Shown here: piece by piece, positions 1 through 8,302 of the stretch
Position numbering within the stretch: position 1 is the stretch's first letter
Layout of the letters: each line of letters begins with the position of its first letter
Origin: Tabrizicola sp.
Lineage (GTDB): Bacteria; Pseudomonadota; Alphaproteobacteria; Rhodobacterales; Rhodobacteraceae
DNA length: 43,149 nt
NCBI GenBank assembly: GCA_025458105.1
Contig: JALOTD010000033.1
Span: forward strand, 1-43,149
Direction of reading: 5' to 3'
The notes under the pieces: generated by a model
The model's database searches: none
What the model saw: the letters and a program-made list of their open reading frames with translations, nothing else
What the model was told of the DNA's origin: nothing
Position numbers and translations under genes: made by a program

Positions 1-694
1 CGTTGCCGTCAAAGCCCATCTTGGCGTCGAGAAGCTTCAAAGAGCCGTCCTTGAGCACGCAGAAGGGGTTGATCTCCAGCATGTCCATGTCCTTGTCGAG
101 GAACAGACGGTAGAGGTTCTTGACGATGGCCACGCAGGATTTGACCTGCGCGCCGGTCAGGCCAAGCGCAAATGCCACACGGCGGCCGTGGAAGTCTTGC
201 AGGCCGGTGGCGGGGTCGATGGTGAAGGTGTGGATCTTTTCCGGCGTGTCGTGGGCCACATCCTCGATCGACATGCCGCCTTCGGTCGAGGCGACGATCG
301 AAATGCGGCTGGTCTGACGGTCGATCAGGAAGGCGAGGTAGAACTCGCGGTCGATGTCCGAGCCGTCTTCGATGTAGATCCGGTTGACCTGCTTGCCTGC
401 GGGGCCGGTCTGGACGGTGACGAGGGTGCGGCCGAGCATCTGGCGGGCGAACTCGGCGGCTTCGCCGACGCTGCGGGCCAGGCGGACGCCGCCCTTTTCC
501 CCGGCTTCCGGTTCCTTGAAATGGCCCTTGCCGCGCCCGCCGGCGTGAATCTGCGCCTTGACCACCCAAAGCGGGCCATCAAGTTCACCGGCAGCAGTTT
601 TCGCCTCTTCTGCCTTCAGGACAACGCGGCCGTCCGAGACCGGGATGCCATAGCTGCGCAACAGCGCCTTGGCTTGGTATTCGTGGATGTTCAT
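1..694 (-). CDS. sucC: Succinyl-CoA synthetase beta subunit, N-terminal part (cut by window edge)
   Basis: ADP/GDP-forming succinate-CoA ligase beta subunit, which makes succinyl-CoA and succinate interconvertible with substrate-level phosphorylation in the TCA cycle. The reading frame is open from the ATG at 694 to the left edge, giving about 231 residues of a protein usually near 397. It begins [16 protein letters not shown], the signature SucC start, followed by the ATP-grasp nucleotide-binding region ([13 protein letters not shown], about residues 46-58). The C-terminal CoA-ligase domain lies outside the window. The start is favoured by the family N-terminus; the upstream AGGACGGG is a modest ribosome site about 10 nt away. 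A triple palindromic operator sits 110-160 bp upstream (803-855). sucD is expected next, beyond the left edge. Confidence 0.95.
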   Translation of the reverse strand, partial: MNIHEYQAKALLRSYGIPVSDGRVVLKAEEAKTAAGELDGPLWVVKAQIHAGGRGKGHFKEPEAGEKGGVRLARSVGEAAEFARQMLGRTLVTVQTGPAGKQVNRIYIEDGSDIDREFYLAFLIDRQTSRISIVASTEGGMSIEDVAHDTPEKIHTFTIDPATGLQDFHGRRVAFALGLTGAQVKSCVAIVKNLYRLFLDKDMDMLEINPFCVLKDGSLKLLDAKMGFDGN

Positions 695-802
695 GACAAC
701 GACCCGTCCTGATGCAAGTTCGACGCGTCATCGCACCTTTCCCCCGGCTTTCCTACGGGGATTTCCAGCCGTTAGCGCCCAAACGGCCAGAAAAGTGCGG
801 AT

Positions 803-855
803 TGTGATCACACGTTTGCAAACTGTGATCACATGAGGGAAAAGTGCGATCACAA
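803..855. promoter_or_regulatory. Triple palindromic operator upstream of sucC
   Basis: Three boxes lie in the sucC promoter region: TGTGATCACA at 803-812, TGTGATCACA at 824-833, and a one-mismatch copy TGCGATCACA at 846-855. They start 21 and 22 bp apart, that is on one face of the helix. The 11-nt spacer between the first two contains the palindrome GTTTGCAAAC (814-823). The same architecture recurs upstream of sdhC at 11821-11851, including the flank reading CAAnCCGCA. The regulator is unknown. The box resembles CRP half-sites (TGTGA/TCACA) but lacks the usual 6-bp spacer. The rest of 695-962 shows no gene. Confidence 0.7.
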
Positions 856-962
856 GCATGCCGTCACCGGACGGGTCTGGTGAGTCGGCTCTGCCCGCCT
901 CAAACTCCTTCAGCAGGGAATACGTTAAGATCCGTGCTTTGGGAAATGGCTCGCTTCGCCCG

Positions 963-2147
963 TCAATTCAGGAAAACAGCAAACAGCAGCGCGTCGCCCG
1001 ATACGAGCCGTTCGAAGTCGTTCCAGGCGTCCATCGTCATCCGAGGGCCCTTTTCGGCATAGGGCAAGAGCCCCTCGCCCTGAATCCAGGTTACCAGGTC
1101 CACGGCTGGCGGGTTCTCGAAGGCCTTCTTCAGGTTGATCCCGGCTTCGGCCCCAAAGCGCCAGTGCGGGATCAGCACTTCGCCTTTCAGAAGCTTCTCG
1201 GCATCGGCAAGGACAGCCTGCCAGCGCTCGCCCAGTCCCGGAGGAGTCATGATCCCGAGGCCTGAGACCTGGGTGTCGTTCGGCACCCATTCTCGGTCGT
1301 TGTCCGTTTCCAAGGCGACCTGGCTCCAGAAACGGCGGTTGTCCTGGATCATCGCCAGGAAATGGGCATGGGCGTCTGCTGCAAGGGTCTTGTCGGGGGT
1401 CTTGGAAAGAGCAAACAGCACCATAGCCACCCGGTCGACCTGGCGACCGAACATCATGTCCATCGCATTGGGAGGCGGCGTGTCGCCCCAGAGCGCATAG
1501 ATCGCGGCTGTCGAGTCCATCACCCGCTTGATTGCGGGTTCAGGGTCATAGGCGAGCGCGGTCGCGGCGAAGCCAGACAGGAAATGGGAGTAGGCCGACA
1601 GCCAGGCGGCATCTGCGGTGTCGAAGCGGATCACCGGATCTTCGACGGCGACAGCCATGATCCGCCCTCCGCCCAGGGTCAGTCCCGCGACCGAGGCCAT
1701 GTCCTCGCCTTCGTCCCGGCTGCCGTTCCTGTTGATGTCGAACCAGAGGTCGGGGAGCCGGACCTCCAGCGCAAAGGGCTTGTCGCCAAGCTGGGTCAAT
1801 GCGGCGCGGGCGGCCTCCATGTCTTCGTCTAGGCCGGTAATCAGTGCGGTGAAATCCGAAGGTTCAAAGGGGCGGGCGGCAGGGTTTTCGGGGATGGGCA
1901 GGCGGAGGATCGGCAATTCGGACCAGTCTGCGCGGATCCCGGTCTGCCAGCGCAGTTGCAGGGCCTGCTCTACGCCGCCCAGAAAGCGCAGCCCGGCCAG
2001 GGCGAAGAGGTCTTCATTCGTCGGGTTTTCCAGGGCTGCCAGTCGCGCCTCGACCGGGGCGAGGCCAGTGCGACCGATCTCGTCCGACAGGGTTTCGGCA
2101 GCAGCGGGGGCGGCGAGTAAAGCCAGGGAAAGGAGAGCAGTGCGCAT
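963..2147 (-). CDS. Conserved secreted protein with EF-hand-like loop (paralog 1)
   Basis: Function not recognised. The product is 394 aa with an N-terminal signal peptide (MRTALLSLALLAAPAAA, cleavage near residue 17), so it is likely periplasmic. Residues 137-148 form a DxNxNGxxDxxE loop of EF-hand/dockerin type that could bind calcium. A second conserved block, ETDNDREWVPNDTQ, lies near residue 290. A paralog with the same two blocks is at 4321-5412. I chose the ATG at 2147 over the ATG four codons upstream because GGAGGT sits 4 nt before 2147, inside the upstream codons. The gene lies on the same strand as sucC, 268 bp upstream of it. Real gene: sure. Role: unknown. Confidence 0.8.
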   Translation of the reverse strand: MRTALLSLALLAAPAAAETLSDEIGRTGLAPVEARLAALENPTNEDLFALAGLRFLGGVEQALQLRWQTGIRADWSELPILRLPIPENPAARPFEPSDFTALITGLDEDMEAARAALTQLGDKPFALEVRLPDLWFDINRNGSRDEGEDMASVAGLTLGGGRIMAVAVEDPVIRFDTADAAWLSAYSHFLSGFAATALAYDPEPAIKRVMDSTAAIYALWGDTPPPNAMDMMFGRQVDRVAMVLFALSKTPDKTLAADAHAHFLAMIQDNRRFWSQVALETDNDREWVPNDTQVSGLGIMTPPGLGERWQAVLADAEKLLKGEVLIPHWRFGAEAGINLKKAFENPPAVDLVTWIQGEGLLPYAEKGPRMTMDAWNDFERLVSGDALLFAVFLN

Positions 2148-2223
2148 CGTGACCTCCATGGTCTTCGGGGCAGTGTCGGTGGCTGGGGCCGGGCGGTCAA
2201 TGGGGTGTGGGGTCCGGTATCCC

Positions 2224-3003
2224 TTAGCTCAACCGAAGCAGGATCTGGCCCCGAGGCAGCACTTGATCCAACCAGCTGGGTGTAAACCCCGCAGCGCGGG
2301 CCTCTGCTTCGACGTCCGGGCGTGAGCGGTGATAGGGCGGGCGGTCGGAGTGCGTGACCACGCCATCCGCCTGGCGGGTAGGGTCGGTGCTGTCGCTGAG
2401 GAAAAGCGAAACCAGGGCGGTACGGAGGCTGGGGAACCGGATGCGGAGGTTGGAAAGCGCGGGGGGAAGGCGGTGGGCCGGGAGATGGGTAAAGACCCCG
2501 AAGGCTATGGCAAGGGTGATCGTGTCGGGGACACCGCGGTAGGTAAAGTCCGTGTCTTCGATCAGGTGATCTTCGGGCAGCGCCCCGGGATCGGTGAGTT
2601 CCGTCAGGCGACCGTGGCGCATGAGGGCGAGGGAGGCGTCGGTGCCCCAGTAGTGGCCGGGGTCGAGGTAGGGTACGGCCTTGTGGCCGAGGCGGAGGCT
2701 CCCGCAGCCGATGTCGAGGAGGTGGTCCTGCGGGGTCATTCCGGCGGAGAGGAGGGCGGCCATCTGGACGCGGGCCGTCTCGTCCCAGCGGCCGCCGACG
2801 ATGTCGCGGTGGCGGCCCTTGGCGATGGCCGCGTCATAGAAGCCGGGGGCGAGGTATGGGGAGGAAAGGCGGGTCAGGCCTTGGGATCCTTTTTCGCGGC
2901 GGCGGCGGCCTTCATGCGGGCGAGGAGCGCCCTTCTGGGCGTGGTCGGGGCCGCGAAGGGTGCTGCGGGCGCCCTTGGGGTTGCCGGATTTCGAGTAGTC
3001 CAT
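2224..3003 (-). CDS. SAM-dependent methyltransferase, reading frame fused to an upstream small protein
   Basis: Class I methyltransferase fold. The SAM-binding motif LLDIGCGSLRLG is followed by an acidic residue in YWGTDAS after the next strand. The methyltransferase part starts at about LSSPYLAPGFYD. The substrate cannot be deduced. As read, the frame opens at the ATG at 3003 (GGAGG 8 nt upstream), but its first 24 codons are the beginning of a separate small conserved protein (MDYSKSGNPKGA...). Removing one G from the run at 2930-2932 lets that small protein continue to its own stop at 2874. The fusion is therefore probably produced by a one-base insertion (mutation or sequencing error). 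No good independent start codon for the methyltransferase alone is visible; a CTG near 2878 is the closest. Confidence 0.65.
   Translation of the reverse strand: MDYSKSGNPKGARSTLRGPDHAQKGAPRPHEGRRRREKGSQGLTRLSSPYLAPGFYDAAIAKGRHRDIVGGRWDETARVQMAALLSAGMTPQDHLLDIGCGSLRLGHKAVPYLDPGHYWGTDASLALMRHGRLTELTDPGALPEDHLIEDTDFTYRGVPDTITLAIAFGVFTHLPAHRLPPALSNLRIRFPSLRTALVSLFLSDSTDPTRQADGVVTHSDRPPYHRSRPDVEAEARAAGFTPSWLDQVLPRGQILLRLS
2874..3003 (-). pseudogene. Small conserved protein (~42 aa) broken by a one-base insertion
   Basis: The ATG at 3003 with a GGAGG ribosome site starts MDYSKSGNPKGARST, the beginning of a small lysine/alanine-rich protein I recall from Rhodobacteraceae genomes. In the +1 frame the DNA then reads ALLARMKAAAAAKKDPKA and stops at 2874-2876, which matches the usual C-terminus of such proteins. 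The two halves join if one G is removed from the GGG at 2930-2932, giving ...AQKALLARMK.... Function unknown. The downstream methyltransferase probably overlaps or abuts its stop codon. Confidence 0.5.
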
Positions 3004-3187
3004 GGGGGTCCCTCCGGGGCTTTGGGTCTGCAATGGGGATGCCGGATTCCGGGCGGCGGGGCAAGGGGGTGTGGGAGTGTCCACGGTGGACAAACGCTGG
3101 GAGGTGAGCGATTCCAACGGGTTGGGATTTTTTGTTAGGGTGGTGTTAACCTTTCGGAACCCGGGCAGAGCGGCTGATGTTCGGGAG

Positions 3188-3205
3188 TCGGGCTGAAGCC
3201 CGACC
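3188..3205. repeat. REP-like hairpin, possible terminator of the TetR gene
   Basis: A perfect 8-bp stem (GTCGGGCT / AGCCCGAC) with a 2-nt loop is followed by CTACGG. Hairpins with this GGGCTGAAGCCC core and CTACG tail are frequent intergenic repeats in Rhodobacteraceae. It lies 28 bp past the stop of the minus-strand TetR gene, so it may also end that transcript. No U-run is present. Confidence 0.45.
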
Positions 3206-3232
3206 TACGGTTAAGGTGCGCTGCGGCGCCGC

Positions 3233-3730
3233 CTACGACAGCAGGATGCGGGTCGCGATGGCCTCGATGTGGGTGGCGTAATCGGCCTGGCTCCAGCCGC
3301 GGTCGAGGCAGAGCGCCTCCCAGTTGCGGATCGACAGGAGCGTCCAGAGGAGGTCCGTGGCCTGGTCGGGGGTGAGGGTCGCGGCGAGGCGGCCCTCGGC
3401 GGCGAGCATCGTCACGGCGGCGCGGCAACCCTGGCGCACGTCCTCCATCCGCTCAGACCAGGCGGCGGCGGCCTCGGGGTCGTGGATCGCCTGGTTCATG
3501 AGCGCCCGGGCGAGGCCGTGGATTTCCGGGATATAGGCGGCCCAGGCGCGGACCCAGAGGCGGAGGCGTTCCTCGCCCGTCGGTGCGGCGCGGACCGGGG
3601 CAAGACGGCCGTCGCGGTCCTTCAGGCGGTCCAGATGCAGGGTGGTGGCGACCAGAAGCTCGGTCCGGGTGCGGAAATGGAGGTAGAGCGCCTGGCGGCT
3701 GATCCCGGCGGCGCGGGCCACATCGCCCAT
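3233..3730 (-). CDS. TetR-family transcriptional regulator with a displaced N-terminus
   Basis: The helix-turn-helix is seen as MGDVARAAGISRQALYLHF, the usual second half of the TetR DNA-binding domain, followed by a helical ligand-binding domain (165 aa as read). A normal TetR start, MSTDSSSTRDRILEA, lies just upstream at 3780-3733 in another frame. Family members have about 15 residues between these two blocks, whereas here only 5 nt separate them. About 40 nt appear to be missing and the frame changes at about 3730-3735. The product as it stands lacks helix 1, so DNA binding is doubtful. The junction sits in the short inverted repeat TCGCC-ATG-GGCGA. The gene is divergent from the DUF4345 protein, with two operators between them (3774-3825), which suggests autoregulation. 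Confidence 0.75.
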   Translation of the reverse strand: MGDVARAAGISRQALYLHFRTRTELLVATTLHLDRLKDRDGRLAPVRAAPTGEERLRLWVRAWAAYIPEIHGLARALMNQAIHDPEAAAAWSERMEDVRQGCRAAVTMLAAEGRLAATLTPDQATDLLWTLLSIRNWEALCLDRGWSQADYATHIEAIATRILLS

Positions 3731-3773
3731 GGCGAGGCTTCGAGGATGCGGTCGCGGGTCGAGGAAGAGTCGG

Positions 3774-3788
3774 TTGACATGGTGTCAA
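3774..3788. promoter_or_regulatory. TetR-type operator 1, overlapping the regulator start codon
   Basis: TTGACATGGTGTCAA is a perfect inverted repeat (TTGACA / TGTCAA, 3-nt spacer). It covers the original ATG of the TetR gene (3780-3778). Bound protein here would block its own gene. An identical half-site pair occurs 37 bp away at 3811-3825. Confidence 0.65.
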
Positions 3789-3810
3789 GTGATCCGTAGG
3801 AAGGGGCTTC

Positions 3811-3825
3811 TTGACATTGTGTCAA
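3811..3825. promoter_or_regulatory. TetR-type operator 2 in the divergent promoter region
   Basis: TTGACATTGTGTCAA has the same TTGACA-N3-TGTCAA palindrome as operator 1, centred 37 bp from it between the TetR gene and the DUF4345 gene. TTGACA also matches a sigma-70 -35 hexamer on both strands, so promoter and operator may overlap. No clear -10 box was seen. Confidence 0.65.
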
Positions 3826-3871
3826 GCTGGGGCGCCGAGCGCAACCCGTCATCGCAGGAAAGGACGCGGAT

Positions 3872-4420
3872 ATGGATCAGATCAGTCGTGTGACGCTGAT
3901 GGCGGCGGGGGTGGTCAGCCTGGCAATCGGGGTGTCGATCACCTTTGCCACCGGCTGGTTCTATGCAAGCACCGGGGTGAGCCTGCCGCAGGACCCGAGC
4001 CTGTTGAGCGAACTGCGGGCGGAAGGAGCGGTGCTGCAGGTGGTGGGGGCCTTCCTGCTGCTGGCGGTCTGGCGGGCGGGCTGGCGGCGCGAGGCGCTGT
4101 GGGTGGCAGCGCTGTACTTCGGGGCCTATGGCACGGCGCGGGTCTATTCGGTGGTGGCCTCGGGCTGGCCGGTGAGCGGGATCATTGCGGCGATGGTGGC
4201 GGAACTCGCGGTGGCGCTGGTCGCGGGGACGCTGCTTTTGCGGGGTCAGAGGGTCAGAGGGTCTGAGGGGCAGGCGGCTGGACCTGTCCCCCAGGGTTCT
4301 GCAGGTGACGTGACCGGCGGTCAGTTCAGGAACACCATCATCAGCCCGGCATTGCCGCCCATCAGCGCCTCGAACTGGCGGAAGCTGGTGCTGTCGATGA
4401 CGGGGCCCTTCTCGAGGTAG
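3872..4420 (+). CDS. DUF4345-like small membrane protein
   Basis: The first ~128 residues form four hydrophobic segments (MDQISRVTLMAAGVVSLAIGV..., ending LVAGTLLLRGQR) typical of DUF4345-type inner-membrane proteins. Function unknown. It is transcribed away from the adjacent TetR gene across two operators and is therefore its probable target. The frame stays open about 54 codons beyond the expected end and runs antisense into the 3' end of the gene at 4321-5412. That tail (GSEGQAAGPVPQG...) looks non-native, so the original stop may have been lost or the true product may be shorter. The start at 3872 gives a plausible first membrane helix. Confidence 0.65.
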   Translation: MDQISRVTLMAAGVVSLAIGVSITFATGWFYASTGVSLPQDPSLLSELRAEGAVLQVVGAFLLLAVWRAGWRREALWVAALYFGAYGTARVYSVVASGWPVSGIIAAMVAELAVALVAGTLLLRGQRVRGSEGQAAGPVPQGSAGDVTGGQFRNTIISPALPPISASNWRKLVLSMTGPFSR

Positions 4421-5412
4421 GGCACTCGAACATGCGGCCGAGGTTCAGGCCCTGACCGGCCTCGCCGCGCCAGTAGGGGACAAGGAGGCGGCCCTGCAAC
4501 AGCGCCTCGCCATCGGCCAGGACGCCAAGCCAGGTGTCGCCGGTGCCGGGGGGCAGCACGAGCCCGAGTGCCGAGGTCTGGCTGTCGTTCGGGATCCATT
4601 CGCGGTCGTTGTCGGTCTCGGCCTTGACGGCGGCCCAGAAGCGGCGGTTTTCCGCGATCATCGCCAGGAAATGGTCTTTCGCGGCCTTGGCGCGCGAAGT
4701 AGGACGGGTATTCGGGCGGGGGTGTCAGGCCGAAGGCGGCGCGGGTGGCAAGCACGCGGTCGATGCTGGCGGCGGGGTCGTAGGCGAGGATCGTGTTCGC
4801 AACGCCGGACAGGACATGGGTGTAGGCGGCCAGCCAGGCGGCATCGGCGGCATCGAAGCGGACGGTCAGGGGCGGGGCGGCGGGGTCACGCTCTTGCCAC
4901 TGCCAGCCCAGAAGCTGGGGACCGAGGATCGCCAGCGCGTCCTCTTCCGGCTGGCGGCTGCCGTTGAGGTTCACGTCGAACCAGAGGTCGGAGAAGGTGA
5001 GTTCGAGGCCGAAGTCTTCACCTTCCGGCAGGGCGGCAAGGGCTGCGCGGGCAGCCGTCATGTCGGCGTCGATGTCAGTGAAAAGCTGGGTGATGACCGC
5101 GCCGTTGAAGGGTTCGGGCGCGAGGTTCGGCGGCACGGGCAGGCGCAGGAACGGCAGGCCCAGGGAGTCGCCCGCGTTGCCGGTGACCTGATCCGCCCCG
5201 GTGCGCCACTGCGTCTGCAGCGCGCGTTCGACGGCGGACAGGAAGTGAAGGCCGCCGATGGCGAAGAGGTCCTCGAGCGCGGGTTCGGGTTGGGCCTTGA
5301 GGCGGGCGAGGGTCGGGGCGATGCCGTTTGCGCCGATTTCCTGGGACAGGGTCTGGGCGGCGACGGGCGAGGCGAGCGTGAGGGCGAGAAGGGAGACGGC
5401 GAGACGGCGCAT
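4321..5412 (-). CDS. Conserved secreted protein (paralog 2) with two compensating frameshifts
   Basis: Paralog of the protein at 963-2147. It has a signal peptide (MRRLAVSLLALTLASPVAA), an EF-hand-like DVNLNGSRQPEED loop and the same C-terminal GP....FN end. As read it is 363 aa, but from about 4692 to 4427 the frame is wrong. In the next frame the DNA encodes HFLAMIAENRRFW, then ETDNDREWIPNDSQ, then LNLGRMFE, all matching paralog 1. Compared with paralog 1 about 62 nt are missing at ~4690 and about 46 nt at ~4425. The total of 108 nt restores the frame. About 90 residues in the middle (arginine-rich as read) are therefore nonsense. Ribosome site AGGAG lies before the ATG at 5412. Gene broken or mis-assembled; function unknown. 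Confidence 0.7.
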   Translation of the reverse strand: MRRLAVSLLALTLASPVAAQTLSQEIGANGIAPTLARLKAQPEPALEDLFAIGGLHFLSAVERALQTQWRTGADQVTGNAGDSLGLPFLRLPVPPNLAPEPFNGAVITQLFTDIDADMTAARAALAALPEGEDFGLELTFSDLWFDVNLNGSRQPEEDALAILGPQLLGWQWQERDPAAPPLTVRFDAADAAWLAAYTHVLSGVANTILAYDPAASIDRVLATRAAFGLTPPPEYPSYFARQGRERPFPGDDRGKPPLLGRRQGRDRQRPRMDPERQPDLGTRARAAPRHRRHLAWRPGRWRGAVAGPPPCPLLARRGRSGPEPRPHVRVPYLEKGPVIDSTSFRQFEALMGGNAGLMMVFLN

Positions 5413-5453
5413 GGGATGCTCCTGAAGATGAACTGAACAACGTTCAAAAACAC

Positions 5454-5477
5454 AATGCGCGCCCGGGGGCGCGCATT
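5454..5477 (-). terminator. Rho-independent terminator of mdh
   Basis: A perfect 11-bp stem (AATGCGCGCCC / GGGCGCGCATT) with a 2-nt loop lies 30 bp downstream of the mdh stop. On the minus strand it is followed by GTGTTTTTG, a proper U-run. It separates mdh from the secreted-protein gene that follows on the same strand. Confidence 0.85.
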
Positions 5478-5507
5478 CAACAGGTTTGCAGGTGAGGGTT
5501 TCCTGAC

Positions 5508-6596
<1,089 letters not shown>

Positions 6597-6623
6597 TTAG
6601 CGGTAACCCTTGCGGAGGGCGCC

Positions 6624-7373
6624 ATGGAAGAGATCGGGTTCTGGATTGCGGCCGTGCTGGCGGCTGCGCTAGTGGGGATGTCAAAGGGCGGCGTTCCGGT
6701 TGTGGGCATGCTGGGCGTGCCAGTTCTGGCGCTGGTCATCAATCCGGTCGTGGCGGCGGGGCTTCTGTTGCCGGTCTATGTGGTGTCGGATGTCTTTGGC
6801 CTCTGGGCCTACCGCCACGCCTATGACGCCCGGGTTCTGGCAATCATGGTGCCCGGCGCTGTGGTGGGGATCGCTGTCGGCTGGGCCACGGCCAGTGTTG
6901 TGCCCGAACCGGCGGTCACGCTGCTGGTGGGACTGATCGGGCTCGCCTTCGCGCTGAACATTCTGTTGCGGAAACCCGTGATCGCTGAACCGAAGCGGGC
7001 CGAGGTCGCCCCCGGCCTGTTCTGGGGCGGAGTGGCGGGGTTCACGAGTTTCGTAAGCCATGCGGGCGCACCGCCCTATCAGGTCTATACGTTGCCTTTG
7101 GGGATGACAAAGGCGGTCTTCGCCGGGACGACGACGATCGCTTTCGCCATGATCAATGCGGTGAAGCTGGTTCCCTATTATGCGCTGGGGCAGCTGAACC
7201 CGGGCAACCTGAAGGTTGCGGCGGTTCTGGCTCTGCCGGCGGTGCTGGCGGTCTTTGCCGGGGTGAAGCTGGTCAAGCTGATGCCGGAAAAGCTCTTCTT
7301 CCGGCTTGTCGTCTGGGCGCTGGCGCTGATCTCGCTAAAGTTGATCTGGGACGGCGCGCGCGAGCTGATCTGA
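6624..7373 (+). CDS. TSUP (TauE/SafE) family sulfite/sulfonate exporter
   Basis: A 249-aa integral membrane protein with about seven or eight hydrophobic helices and the TSUP start pattern (ALVGMSKGGVPVVGMLG). The second-half repeat (GGVAGFTSFVSHAGAPPYQVYTLP) is characteristic of the family, which moves sulfite, sulfoacetate or other anions across the inner membrane. The substrate is not predictable here. The ATG at 6624 is preferred over an upstream in-frame start because GGAGGGCGCC precedes it and the hydrophobic N-terminus then begins at once. It is divergent from mdh. Confidence 0.88.
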   Translation: MEEIGFWIAAVLAAALVGMSKGGVPVVGMLGVPVLALVINPVVAAGLLLPVYVVSDVFGLWAYRHAYDARVLAIMVPGAVVGIAVGWATASVVPEPAVTLLVGLIGLAFALNILLRKPVIAEPKRAEVAPGLFWGGVAGFTSFVSHAGAPPYQVYTLPLGMTKAVFAGTTTIAFAMINAVKLVPYYALGQLNPGNLKVAAVLALPAVLAVFAGVKLVKLMPEKLFFRLVVWALALISLKLIWDGARELI

Positions 7374-7518
7374 CCCGGATCTTGCGGCTTAAAGTGCGGA
7401 CGGGATGCTATTGGCTGTTGGACGTGGCATGATTGTGGAGGAGTGGTCCCAGCCCTTTGTCAACCCCACAGAGGCGCTACGGATGCGCTCTTTGTCGCCA
7501 TTGAGCCCGGAGAAGCCG

Positions 7519-7779
7519 ATGTTGCCCGACCCCGACACGCTCTATGCCGCCCTTGTCACGCGAGAGGATCGCTTTGACGGGCGGGTGCTGGTCTGCGTGA
7601 CCTCGACCGGGATTTACTGCCGCCTTGGCTGCTCAGCCCGGACGCCATTGCGGCGGAATGTGGAGTTCCGGGCCTCGGTCGAGGAGTGCGAAGCGCTGGG
7701 GTTCAGGGCCTGCAAGCGCTGTCGCCCGGATCAGATGCGCGCGCCACGTGCAGGAAGCTCTTCGTTCACGGCCTCGTAG
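7519..7779 (+). CDS. Ada-type zinc-binding domain protein (stand-alone or truncated)
   Basis: An 86-aa product matching the N-terminal metal-binding domain of Ada, which repairs methylphosphotriesters in DNA with a zinc-bound cysteine. The four zinc ligands are visible: C34 and C38 in GIYCRLGC, and C65 and C68 in RACKRC. After RCRPD the similarity ends and 15 unrelated residues precede the stop; the AraC and methyltransferase or AlkA domains that usually follow are missing. Its end overlaps the convergent gene at 7731-8042 by 49 bp. The start at 7519 has GGAGAA 6 nt upstream. It may be a genuine single-domain protein or a truncated ada. Confidence 0.7.
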   Translation: MLPDPDTLYAALVTREDRFDGRVLVCVTSTGIYCRLGCSARTPLRRNVEFRASVEECEALGFRACKRCRPDQMRAPRAGSSSFTAS

Positions 7780-8042
7780 CCCACGCCCGAGGCCATCAGG
7801 CACATCTGCCCGTCGGGCATCGTGACCGTGATGGTCCAGGTGCCGGTGGTGTCTGAAGCGAAGATCTCCATGACGGCGGTTTCGCCCACCAGCCCGACGG
7901 CGCGGCGGATTTCGCCGTAGCGCTCTGACAGAAGCGCCGTCACCTGGTCGCGGCCACCGCACTGCGGGGCGGAGAAGGCGATCTGGGTGGCCAGGATCAC
8001 GCCGCCGAAACCAAGCGAGAGGGCAAGCATGGGGTGGGTCAT
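7731..8042 (-). CDS. Small secreted hypothetical protein
   Basis: 103 aa beginning with a hydrophobic export signal (MTHPMLALSLGFGGVILATQIAFS). The mature part CGGRDQVTALLSERYGE...TWTITVTMPDGQMCLMASG resembles small periplasmic proteins common in Rhodobacteraceae. It has two cysteines that could form a disulfide. Function unknown. AGGAAAG lies upstream of the ATG at 8042. It converges on and overlaps the Ada-like gene, and is divergent from mcl2 across about 260 bp of promoter sequence. Confidence 0.75.
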   Translation of the reverse strand: MTHPMLALSLGFGGVILATQIAFSAPQCGGRDQVTALLSERYGEIRRAVGLVGETAVMEIFASDTTGTWTITVTMPDGQMCLMASGVGYEAVNEELPARGARI

Positions 8043-8274
8043 GGAAGGGCCTTTCCTGTGCTGGAGATGCCGAAAGGCTGCCGCCGGATGCCTGAAAAGC
8101 GATTAACGCGGCGCGCGGCAGAGGTTGGCCTTCTTCGCCGCGAAGAGGCGTTCTATTGGGCGATCAGGACGGGCACGCACCGACCTTTTTCGCCGTGCCA
8201 CACGAGAAGGGCCGATGTTTTGCTGCGATGCGGCAAAATCAGACTTGCGGTTTGTGTCCGATATGTGCTTTCAA

Positions 8275-8291
8275 GCGCAAGAATATTGCGC
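8275..8291 (+). promoter_or_regulatory. EMC-pathway upstream element at mcl2
   Basis: GCGCAA-GAATA-TTGCGC is an inverted repeat with perfect 6-bp arms just ahead of the mcl2 ribosome site. Its core CGCAAGAATATT is found identically upstream of ccr (27455-27466), and a variant CGCAATAAAATT lies upstream of ecm. Possible shared operator for the ethylmalonyl-CoA pathway genes. Confidence 0.5.
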
Positions 8292-8302
8292 GGAGGTGAG
8301 TC

